The notes beneath the pieces were generated by a model. The model was not told the DNA's origin. It did no database searches and saw only the letters and a list, made by a program, of their open reading frames with translations. From Balamuthia mandrillaris (taxonomy: Eukaryota; Discosea; Longamoebia; Balamuthiidae): DNA of 64,000 nt. Where the stretch lies: NCBI GenBank assembly GCA_031835245.1, contig JAVKOQ010000005.1:491850-555849 (forward strand). The letters run 5' to 3'. The position numbers and the translations under genes are program-made. Within the stretch, counting starts at the first letter, position 1, and every line of letters starts with the position of its first letter. Positions 20,126 to 29,721 of this stretch are shown here, in pieces.

Positions 20126-22596
20126 GGTCTTGCGTTCTCTCTCTTTCTCGTTCCTTCTTTGCTTCTGTCATTCTCTGCTTCTCTTTCTGTTTCTCTTCTC
20201 TCTCTGTTCTGTTTCTCTACTCACCATGGCTACAGCCCAAAGCCAAATTGGACCCAACTGGACGAACGGTTTTGCTACAACTGGACTCTGCCACATTCCA
20301 AACTTCAAACAGCCATCACAATCGTCATCAACAACCAATACAAAAGAGGGTGTGGCAATCGGATGAGCCCATTCCTTGGCGTTGGCGAGACCGTGATCGC
20401 AAGCTTTGGTTTCCAAGACCTCCTCAATTCACTCTTCAAGATGGTTTCTACACTCCTCTTAGCATCTACACTCCTCCTGATAGACAGGAAGAAGCAGAGG
20501 ATGAGTACATCACAAAGGCAAAAGCGAGACATGACAGACCACTCATGGAATTGTTGCAAACGGATTCGTTCTTGTTAAAACAATGGAAAGAGATGCACGC
20601 TCCAAAGCTGAAACCCAAACCAAAGTCGTGGTTGCTATCGTTACAAAGACAAAAACAACAACAAGAACCAGAACGGTCACGAAAGGTACCATTTACAACA
20701 CCAATAGCAACAAAACGGAAAGAAGTAGAACAAGAGTCGCTGATGGAGGAATACCATAGTCAAGAAGTAATGCAGGGGGTAGAAATATTGTGCGAGTCAC
20801 AAGGCGACGAAGAAGAAGAAGAAGGGTTTAACGACTCGCAATCAAGTCAACAATCCAGCTCGTCGGCGTCATCGATAGAAAGCTATCCGTTACGAAGACA
20901 AGAATCTGACCCTGGATACTTTGCTGCTATCATTCCTTTTTCTTCTTCTGACTCAGATGAGGAGAGAGAAGACGAGGAAGAAGCAGAGCATAACAACGAA
21001 GACAGAGAAGACAAGGATGAAGAAGTGAACCTAGCTGAAGAAGACAGCGAAGAGAAAGTGGAAGAGGAAGCGGAAGAAGAAGAAGTGGAAAAAGAAGAAG
21101 AAGAAGAAGAAGAAGAAGAAGAAGAACCTCAAACGTTGAAGCGAGGAGAGGATATCGTTCTTAAGACAGAGAAGATAAGAAAAGCAGGAACGCAAGAAGA
21201 GGCTATCGTTCCAAAGAAGCCTTCTCTCAATTTTGATTATCATCCTCTCAGTCAACAACAACAGTCTTCTGTGTCGCTCTATTCAACAACAGCAATGACA
21301 ACCCCGAAGCAACGCAAAACTAGATCACAACGTAAAGTGTTTTCGCAACCGTCTTCATCTTCAACTTCGTCATCACAATCATCGTCTTCTTTTCACAACA
21401 TTTCTAATTTTTTCACCAGAGTTAGGCGAGAAGAAGATAAACAGGATCCTCTAGCTTTTTTATTTCAAAGCTTTGAACGAGACAAAGAAAAAAGACAATT
21501 GCGAAGTAGTCAAGACGAAAACGAAAAAGACAAGGAAACGGAAAAGGAAACGAAACGTAAACGTAAAAGAATCAGAAAACCACAAGTTGTCTCTTCCCCA
21601 AAACCATCTTTGTGTTCTTCTTCGCCGCAACCTCGTCACAAGCGTCGACGTTCTCAAGATACTCTCACGTGCTCTTCCGCCAACATTCTTCGCTTCAATG
21701 AAAACATTTCGTCTTCGCAATGGACCCAGAATACTCCTCGTCCCGTCAAGAGAGGTTTCTTGCTTTCGCTTTTCGTTCATTTGGGTTCTTCTTTTCTGAG
21801 CTTTACTTCTTGGCAGGCTTACGAGTGCTTTCGTTATTCGATGGCATTTCTGGAGCTTATCATGCATTACGTCTTTCTGGAGTTCCTATTGCTCAATACC
21901 TCGTCTCAGAGATTGATCCTCACTGCTTGCGTCTCACGAAACAACGCTTGGGCAGCATTTGCGAGTTTTTGGGAGACGCTAGGCTGCTTAACGGAGCTGA
22001 GTTGATTGCCAAGTATGGTCAAATACATCTTCTTTTTGCAGGATTTCCTTGTCAAGGTTTCTCTTTCTTATTTCTGTCCTTCTTATTGTAATTCTATGTT
22101 CTTGTTCTTATCCTTTACACTGAATTCGTGGACAAACAGACTTGAGTTTCTTGAACCGGAACAGACAAGGTCTACGCGGAGACCGCAGCAAATTGTTTTA
22201 CGAGGTGCCACGTTTGTTGGAAGAGCTGGAAGCCGTCCAAGGCTTCTGCCCTTACTTTATCGTGGAGAACGTGGCGAGCATGTCGCCCAAAGATAAAGCC
22301 TTGATCACGGACGCCTTGGGCGTTGTGCCAATCTTTTTGGATGCGCAGCGCTTTTCGGCAACATCACGGTTCTTTCTGCTTTCTTCTTTGTTTTATCATC
22401 TTAGTTTCTTCTCCACATGAGCAGCTAACTTTTTTTCTTTTCCTTGTAAACAGAAAGCGATTTTATTGGGTGAATATCCCGCAGTTCCGTTTCCAACCTA
22501 AACACATTAAGCTGCAAGATATGTTGGATCCTGGCGGCACCGCTATCACCATGAAAGCAGCCTGCATTACCAGTTTGTTCAATTCTTCGCCTCATA

Positions 22597-22657
<61 letters not shown>

Positions 22658-23863
22658 TGTTCTTCTTCTTCTTCTTCTTCTTCTTCTCGTTATGCTTCTA
22701 TCCTTTTTTTCTCTTTTCTAACAACAGTAATAACAGCTGGAAATCATTTGGCATTTGTAAAGTACACCAACGAATATTATTCGGATCCAAGGGTGCAACA
22801 ATCTCTGCGGAGGTACAACCTGGTTAAAGATGCCACAGAGGAAAATGGGTTTAGGGGCCTTCGTACGACAGAGGTCGAACGCCTCTTAGGTTCTCTCCCT
22901 CTATCCTTTCACCTTTCTTTCTGTTTCTTTGTTCTTGTTCTTCTTTTCTTCTTTCTCCTATCTTCTCTCTTCTCTCTTCTTGCCTCTTTCTTTTTCTTCT
23001 TGTTCTTCGTTCTTCTTTCTCTTGTTCTTCTTTCTTCTTTGCCTCATCATCAAATAACAATATTCGTTTTAAGGCTTTCCAAAAAATTGGACCAACTTGA
23101 ACGGGGTCAGCAGGCAACAACGAAACAAAATGCTGGGCAACAGCTTCTCCGTTCCGGTGATAGCCGGTTTGCTTCGCCCGTTGGCATGGCGCATGGAGGG
23201 CCCGGAGCACAACGTCCTATCCAAGATCAAACGGCGCGTGGTCGCTCAACAAACCCTCACTCAGGTCTTTCCGAGAGCTGCTGCCCCTCCTCTTTCTCCC
23301 TCTGACGAACGACAGCTCTTGTTGGAAGCAGCAGAGGAGGAAGAAGCAAGAGCTCGACAACAAGTTGGAGAAGAAAAAGAAGAGGAAGTGGAAGAGGAAA
23401 AAGAGAAGGAGAAAGAAGAGGAGGAGGAGGAGGAGGAGGAGGAGGAGGAGGAGAAGGAAGAAGAAGAAGAAGAAGAAGAAGAAGAAGAAGAAGAAGAAGA
23501 AGAAGAAGAAAGAAAGAAAGAAGAAGAAAGAAAGAAGAAAGAAAGAAGAAGAAAGAAGAAAGAAGAAGAAGAAGAAGAAGAAGAAGAAGAAGAAGAAGAA
23601 AGAAAGAAGAAGAAGAAGAAGAAGAAGAAGAAGAAGAAGAAGAAGAAGAAGAAGAAGAAGAAGAAGAAGAAGAAGAAGAAGAAGAAGAAAGCACTCTGGA
23701 AATGATGGAGGAAGCTTATGAAAGACCGTCCGGAGAGTGGAAGAACGAACCAGAAATGGAGTGGAAGACGGATAGTCCGATCGACGTCTTTTGGGTTCGT
23801 CCTTCTGAGGATACTAACGACGACTGCGAAGATGATTGCAAATGGGAGAGAATGTATGAATAA
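19268..23863 (+). CDS. Dnmt3-type DNA cytosine-C5 methyltransferase with N-terminal OB-fold-like region
   Basis: Exons 19268-20038, 20236-21754, 21817-22056, 22140-22368, 22454-22572, 22728-22889 and 23074 onward. The C-terminal half is a C5 methyltransferase closest to Dnmt3: RVLSLFDGISGAYHALRLSG (motif I), SEIDPHCLRL (II), FAGFPCQDLSFLNRNRQGLR (IV, catalytic Cys), YFIVENVASMSPKDK (VI), ATSRKRFYWVN (VIII) and RNKMLGNSFSVPVIAGLLRP (X). The N-terminus lacks PWWP or ADD domains. Instead it has VVVLRDPSRERDAWGCVVEP followed by LHALPGTVLLLSN, resembling the OB fold of HROB-type (DUF4539) DNA-repair proteins, then 500 disordered, acidic residues. The final exon runs into a long GAA repeat, where the assembled frame ends in poly-Lys and ALWK (stop at 23703-23705); another frame continues to 23863 as an acidic tail (STLEMMEEAYERPSGEW...). 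Confidence 0.85.
23410..23692 (+). repeat. GAA/GGA microsatellite in the last exon of the methyltransferase gene
   Basis: Nearly 280 bases of pure purine, mostly (GAA)n with GAAA interruptions that move the reading frame between Glu-, Lys- and Arg-coding registers. Its length decides which of two C-terminal ends is read. Such a tract is prone to slippage and to assembly error. Confidence 0.95.
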
Positions 23864-24056
23864 AAGGCCACTTGCTTTTTTTTATAGCGCGAAACGACGT
23901 TTCATGTTGTTTGAATTTCGATTGGTGAAATATACCTTCAACATCCAATCGTAATTCATATTTTCAAATTGCGAACATATATTAACAGAAATATTAAGAG
24001 AAAAAAGAAAAACAAAGCAAAGGAGTCTCTCCTTTGCTTTTTTTGAAGCACCGAGC

Positions 24057-24665
24057 ATGCAACAAACAGGAGGAGACAAGAAGGCAAAGGTCTTGTTGGT
24101 GGTGGATTACACCACCAATTGGTACGCCAAGTTCGCCAAAGCAACGCTGCGCGATGGCACTCCCATTCGCGTCGAACAAACCGAATGGAAAGACATGAAC
24201 GTTGAGGCGAGGTTCCGCTTTTCTCTCTCTCTCTCTCTCTTGTCGTTCTTTCTTTCTTTTTCGCGTTTTGAAATAAAACTAAAAGCAAGAGAACACAACT
24301 AGTTCTGAAGAAGGAGCTGTGGTGCATTTGAAAGCGTCGGAGAACCCGCTGCCGTTCTCGACGCAAAAGGAGGAGCGAACGGTTCGTCCTGACTTTATGC
24401 TGGTGCGTAATTTTCCTGGAGACTTGCACGACAGTAGGTCCGTGTCCCGACCCGAAGCCGTTTTCGCTTCTTCTGTTTTTTTGCTTCGTTCGGGTCTGTT
24501 CTGATGGAAAGCGATAACAGCTTTAAGAACATGGTGGTTGGCCTTTTGTTTGGCAACGTTCCTGCTGTGAACACCATCGAGTCTATTTATCGCTGCATGG
24601 ACCGTACGTGTCCCCTGCTTCTCTTTCCTCCTCGAGAACAGTCTCTATGCTTCTTTGCTCCCCTC

Positions 24666-24708
<43 letters not shown>

Positions 24709-24734
24709 TCTCCTTGTTGGAGGCAACGTTTTCA

Positions 24735-24794
<60 letters not shown>

Positions 24795-25804
24795 CCTTCA
24801 CTCTCATTCTCTTTTCTTTCATGCTTATTCTTATCTCTTAGGGCCGGTGGTTTATGCTGAAATGCTAAAGATACAACGCAAACTCAGGAAAGAAGGGCTG
24901 GACTTTCCCATCATCCCGATGAACTACTATCCCAACCTTCGAGCCAGCACCCAACAACTCCTGTCGCCTTCTTTTCCAGCCGTCATCAAAGTGTCGAGCA
25001 CTCATGCCGGTTCGTGCTCCTTGAAGCCTTCAATCTGTGTTTGCTGCTGACCTCCTAAACTGTTTCGATTGTTTTTCTTTGTTCTTCTTCTGCTTCTTCT
25101 GCTTGTTCTTCTTGTTTTTCTTCTTCTTCTCTTCTTTGACAAACAGGTTACGGTAAAATCCAAGCAAAAGATGCCAAGGAAATGCAAGACGTTCAATGCG
25201 TTCTTGCTCTTCATAGCGACTATTACACGTATGCCTTTCTTGTTCTTCTTCTGTTTCTTTCTTTCTTGTCGTTTCTTTCTTGTAGTTTCTTTCTTGTCGT
25301 TTCTTTCTTTCTTTCTTGTCGTTTCTTTCTTGTCGTTTCTTTCTTTCTTTCTTTCTTTCTTTAACATAAAAAACTACAGAGCAGAACCATTCGTTCCTCA
25401 CGAGTACGAGTACCGCATCCAGAAGATAGGGAACCACTACAGGGGCTTCCGTCGCAACTCGGACAGCCATTGGAAGAACAACTGGGGCGCCCTTCAATTC
25501 GAGGACCACCCATTGACCGAGTTGGACAAGAGATGGGCGGACGAGGCCGGTCTGCTCTTTGGAGGATTGGACATCTTGGCTTTGGACGTGCTGCACAAGG
25601 AGGATGGCACCAATGTCATTCTGGAGCTCAACGACACTGCTAATGGTTTGTGTTCTTCTTCTTCTGTCTTCTTCTCCTTCTTCCTAAACTTTTTGCTTCT
25701 CGTTCTTAAACAAAGGTTTAATGTATGACCACGAAGAAGAAGATTTGGGGCACATCAAAGACATTGTGTTACAAAGAATGAACGACTTGTTTTGTCCTGA
25801 ATAA
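24057..25804 (+). CDS. Synapsin-like ATP-grasp protein
   Basis: Exons 24057-24211, 24303-24437, 24512-24603, 24842-25009, 25147-25228, 25380-25645 and 25716-25804 give 328 residues. Synapsin C-domain blocks are recognisable in order: KVLLVVDYTTNWYAKF (N-terminal strand, like the VVDEP..DWAKYF block), RPDFMLVRNFPGD, NSFKNMVVGLLFGNVPAVNT, FPIIPMNYYPNLR, FPAVIKVSSTHAGYGKI (the phosphate-binding loop), YTAEPFVPHEYEYRIQKIGN, NWKNNWG-like HWKNNWGALQFED, FGGLDILALDVLHKEDGTNV and ILELNDTANGLMYDHEEEDL. The P-rich D/E domains of animal synapsins are absent. The ATP-grasp fold implies ATP binding; a vesicle role is known only in animals and cannot be assumed. Introns 3 and 5 are CT and TTTC repeats. Confidence 0.85.
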
Positions 25805-25836
25805 AACAAATAAGATGTGTCCTTCTTCCTCTTTCT

Positions 25837-25969
25837 CTTGTTCTTCTGCTTCTTCTTCTTCTTCTTGTTCTTCTTCTTGTTCTTCTTCTTCTTCTTCTTC
25901 TTCTTCTTCTTCTTCTTCTTCTTCTTCTTCTTCTTCTTGTTCTTCTTGTTCTTCTTCTTCTTTTTCATT
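25837..25969 (+). repeat. TTC microsatellite between convergent genes
   Basis: A (TTC)n tract with a few TTG units, 33 bases downstream of the synapsin-like stop and about 80 bases from the stop of the convergent mitochondrial-protein gene. The gap 25805-26047 holds nothing else that I can see. Confidence 0.9.
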
Positions 25970-26047
25970 TGTATGTCACAACAGTGTTTCTCTTGGATTG
26001 TGCGATAGAGAGGAACCTTTGAAAGAGTTAACTGTACAAAGGAACCT

Positions 26048-26985
26048 TTATTGGTCTTCACCTTCTTGTTGCACTTCCTTGAGATGTTTGTTCTTCTTGT
26101 CTTTCTTTTTCTGCTTCTTTTTCTGCTTCTTCTTTTTCTCCTCTTTCTTCTTTTTCTTCTCTTTCTTCTTCTTTTGTTTTCGTTGCTTGTCTTCCTTTTC
26201 GTCGTCAGACCCCATGGAATCATCATCTTCTTCTTCGTCTTCGTCTTCGATTTCTGCTGTCGCGCCCTCTTCCACCATTCGCTTTGCTTTGTCTTCCCTG
26301 TTGTGTTGAAGTTTGTCAGTTGCTCTTCTTTTACGGCAACAAAAAGCAAAAAAGACAAAAACAAAATATACTTCAAAAAAAAAAAAGAGGATTATACGAA
26401 CACCTACTCTGCTTTTCGGTCCGACGCTGTCAGTTGTTGCTGCTCCTCCTCCTCTTGTGTTCTTCCTCCTTCATTCTCTTCTGTAGTTGTTGTTGTCGTT
26501 GAGGTTTCAGCACGCTCGCCGCCCTCCTCATTTTGTTGCTGCTTCTTGCTCTTCTTCGTCTTTGGTCGGTCGTAAAAGTCCTTGGCGAACCAGGAGGAGT
26601 CCTCCTCCTCCTCCTCCCACCGGAAAAAGTCGTTCCAGTGCAGCTCCAAGGCCCGGTTCCACTTGCGCCGGACCGAGTCGTTGAGGACGGCGCTGAGGGG
26701 CACCTCCCTCTCCTCGGCGCGGCACTGGAGGGCCCTCCCCACGAAGCCGAAGCAGAGCAGGCCCGTGGCGGCGCAGGCAAAGGACAAGGCACGCAGGGCG
26801 TGGACCTTGTTCTTGGAGAAGGCCTGGGAGGTGGAAGAGGAGGAGGCAGAGTAGCTACGACGGAGGAGAGAGGAAGAGGAGAGCGAAGACGGGGAGGCAA
26901 GCGAAGCGGCGGCGTTGGAGCGCGACGACGGAGCGAGGAAGGAAGAGCGGAGGGAGAAGGCGGCGTGGCCAGGGAGTCGTTGCAT
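26048..26985 (-). CDS. Predicted mitochondrial single-pass membrane protein, lysine-rich tail
   Basis: Exons 26985-26408 and 26297-26048 give 275 residues. The first 50 residues (MQRLPGHAAFSLRSSFLAPS, then a Ser/Ala/Arg-rich stretch ending LLRRSYSAS) are a textbook mitochondrial presequence with an R-x-Y/S cleavage-like site. One hydrophobic helix follows (LRALSFACAATGLLCFGFVG). The next segment, VLNDSVRRKWNRALELHWND, is the only part that looks like a conserved domain, followed by acidic, Gln/Thr-rich and finally Lys-rich low complexity. No family recognised. Divergent from the next gene, with a single GTCGAC at 27196 between them. Confidence 0.65.
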
Positions 26986-27330
26986 GATCCAAGGAAGTTT
27001 GGCCGCAAGGAATGGGATTTTTGGAACGAAGAGAAAGGACTTGGAAAGTAGTTTTTTTTTTGTTTTTTGAAATGAGGGAGCGTTGAGTGCTCGCGTGTCG
27101 CAAGTTCAGCCGTAGGTTTGGCGGCGGTGACCTTGTTTCTCTCTGTTTGCTGCCACTTTGTTTTCTTTTTTTTGGTTTATTTGTTAATTATTTTCCGTCG
27201 ACAAACGAATTTGGGAGGTCGCGGTTCGAATCTCAATGTGTGCAAAAAAATTTTTGTAAAAACAAAAGCGTGGGGATGGGAGTCGAACTGGCGCCAGTTG
27301 GGACAAAAACAAAAAGAAAGATAGAAAAAA

Positions 27331-27855
27331 ATGAGTTGGTGGCGGAGCGCAAGTAACGACAGCAACAAGAAGGAAGCGGCGGCGGCGGCGGACGCCGCGA
27401 AGAAGAAATCCCCCTCGCCCCCGCTCTCTCTCAACCCCACGCCGGAGCAATGCGCCATCTACAAGCTCAACGCTGACTTTGTCATCTCCAACCTCAAATT
27501 TTCGCTGGTGCACCACACCGCCCGCACCGACGGCACCATGCTGAACGCCTGGAAGGAGGAGGAAGCTATGCTCAAAGACCAACTCAAGGTTTGTCTTTGT
27601 TGTTTTTTCTTCTTCTTCTTTTCGTTTCTTACGCAAGCACACACACACAAGGTGCTGGAAGGCTTTCCGGACAACCCTAAGCTGCGTCAGATTCGCGATT
27701 GGTTGAATGAGGACCTGGCAGAGAACCAGCGACACCAGCACGAGACGGTGGAGCCCGAGGAGGTGAAACGGATGGAGCGAATGAGGGACATGCATCGCAC
27801 CATGGTGGACTCTTTGGAGAGCCTCATCCCTCTGCTCAAGGAGAAGTGTCCTTGA
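27331..27855 (+). CDS. Small helical protein of unknown function
   Basis: Exons 27331-27588 and 27652-27855 give 153 residues. After an Ala/Lys-rich start, the sequence NPTPEQCAIYKLNADFV begins a largely helical body (WKEEEAMLKDQLKVLEGFPD, DWLNEDLAENQRHQ, RMRDMHRTMVDSLESLIPLL). No TM segment or signal. The motif PT..QCA(I/L)(Y/F)K is shared with the neighbouring convergent gene at 28150-29035, so the two may be distant relatives. No family recognised. Confidence 0.65.
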   Translation: MSWWRSASNDSNKKEAAAAADAAKKKSPSPPLSLNPTPEQCAIYKLNADFVISNLKFSLVHHTARTDGTMLNAWKEEEAMLKDQLKVCLCCFFFFFFSFLTQAHTHKVLEGFPDNPKLRQIRDWLNEDLAENQRHQHETVEPEEVKRMERMRDMHRTMVDSLESLIPLLKEKCP

Positions 27856-28149
27856 GAAGGATACCTAAAAAGAAGAGATGTTGCTCCAATATTCTTTCTT
27901 TCTTGCTTGCTCCTCTTCTTCGCTCCTTTTCCTCTTCTCCGCTCCTTTTCCTCTTCTCTGCTTCTGTTCTATCTTCTTTTCTTCTGCTTCTTCTTCTTCT
28001 TCTTGTTCTTCTTCTTCTTGTTCTTGTTCTTCTTCTTCTTCTTCTTCATCTTCTTCTCTTCTTTCCTTTCTTTGCTTCTTCTAGAGCATCACGAAAATAC
28101 AGAAAGCAAAGAAGAGAGGAGAGAGCAGTGTTTTTGTGTGGATTCAAAC

Positions 28150-29035
28150 TTACACAGGACAACCTCCTCCTCCTTTTGAAGAAGAAGAAGAGGGCGGTGG
28201 TGAGGGTTGATCCACAAAGCCTAACTTCTTGCAGTGTTCGTCCAACAAGAGCCGCATGAAGGCTGTCGTTTCACAGATCTCTTCTCGTTTCTTCCAAAGA
28301 ACATCTAATCGAGACTTTCCTCTGTTGAACAAGAACACCAACCATTGTCCAACACAATCGAATGAGCGAAGAGACAATAGAGAGAATAAGAGAATGAGCA
28401 AACGAGTCAGGGAAGCTGAGAAGCAAAGGCAGAAGAGATAAGAGAAGAGAGAGAAGAGAAAAGAGAAGAGAAAAGAGAGAAGAGAGAAGAGAGAGAAGAG
28501 AGAGACAGAAGAGAGAGAAGAGAGCGAAGAGAGAGAGGAGGTAATAACTGTTCGACTTGGTCCAACTTCCTTTGCAACAAGGCGTTCTCTCTTTGCAGCT
28601 CTCCCTCCAACCGTCTGCATGAGCATATTTTTTAGAAAAAAAAGAAAAAGAAAAGAAAAGAAAAGGAAAGGAAAAAAGAAAAACAAACCTGCGAGTGGGA
28701 TGAGTAGCAGAGTACTTTTCAAGCGAGGCCATCTGTGCCTTGACCCTCTTCTGCGCCATCTCGTACTGCTCCTTCTCAAAGTCCAGCTTCTCCCTCTGGA
28801 GCGTCTGCTTGTCCTCCCCTTCCTCGTAGAACCGATAGATGCGGTCGATGGAGCGCTTGAAGAGGGCGCACTGCTGGAGGGTCGGCGGAGGGCGGTTGGG
28901 GTCGGGGACCGTTCTGGGGTCGTCCCCTTCGCGGGCCTCCTGCAGGACCCACCCGGCGGAGTGAAGGGCGGCGGGATCCGTGTCCAGGCCCCACTCCGTC
29001 TCTATTTTCTTGATCCCTCCTCGGTCGCTACTCAT
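28150..29035 (-). CDS. Coiled-coil protein of unknown function
   Basis: Exons 29035-28689, 28614-28549 and 28321-28150 give 194 residues. After ETEWGLDTDPAALHSAGWVL comes PPTLQQCALFKRSIDRIYRF, then a coiled coil spanning YEMAQKRVKAQMASLEKYSA, RLEGELQRENALLQRKLDQV and SRLDVLWKKREEICETTAFM, and a Ser/Gly tail. Intron 2 is a 220-base AG-rich microsatellite on the plus strand (CT on the coding strand). No family recognised. Divergent from the SDR gene and sharing its GTCGAC-triad promoter. Confidence 0.65.
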
Positions 29036-29102
29036 TCGATGATCCACGCTTTACTTTTTTTGTTTCCGCTACTCTTTTCTTTTATTTCTCATTCCTTTTT
29101 TC

Positions 29103-29171
29103 GTCGACATTCATTCTTTGCATTTCTTACTTTTTTTGGTACAAAATGTCGACATATGAATAATTGTCGAC
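29103..29171. promoter_or_regulatory. GTCGAC triad in the coiled-coil / SDR divergent promoter
   Basis: GTCGAC at 29103, 29148 and 29166, spaced 45 and 18, between start codons at 29035 (minus) and 29324 (plus). The middle copy reads TGTCGACA. Confidence 0.55.
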
Positions 29172-29323
29172 GCCCGCTAGGAAGACCGTGCAGCTTTGCT
29201 GGACAAATGGAGCTTAAAAGCTGAAGAAATCATAGAAGGGAGCTCAAAACGTGCTTAATTTGTGTTGCATTGCACAACCAGAAAAAAATCGGCTGTCAAA
29301 CAATTTTTTCGTGAAAGAAGAAG

Positions 29324-29688
29324 ATGGAGGAAGGGGAGGAGGGAGCGAAGGGCGACCGACTCGCGGAGGCTCTTCCTTCTTGTTCTTCTTGTTCTTCTCG
29401 TTGCTTTGGTGCCAAGGATGAAGGTGGTTCAACTCCGGAAGAAGAAGTGATGAAGAAGATGAGCCCGAAGGGAGAAGAAGACCGGCTTGCCGCCTCCCGA
29501 CAGCAAAATGGTGAAAGTAACACGATGGAGGGAGAGGAGGAAGAGGAACGTGATGGAACACAACAACACCAGCAACAAGAAGAAGAGGACGTCAAAAGTG
29601 TGGAGATGGCCGATACACGCTCCGCTGCTGAAATCGACGAGGAGCGTGGATTTACCGACCACGACTTGCAGTGTTGCCTCAAAGTTTG

Positions 29689-29721
<33 letters not shown>

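Noticed and set aside
27196-27201. GTCGAC between the mitochondrial-protein gene and the small helical gene
   Set aside because: In a promoter region but single, so not counted as a triad.
27222-27305. Two tRNA-like box B matches (GGTTCGAATCTC, and GTCGAACTGG on the other strand)
   Set aside because: No pairing T stem, no D arm or acceptor stem around either; probably chance or a relic.
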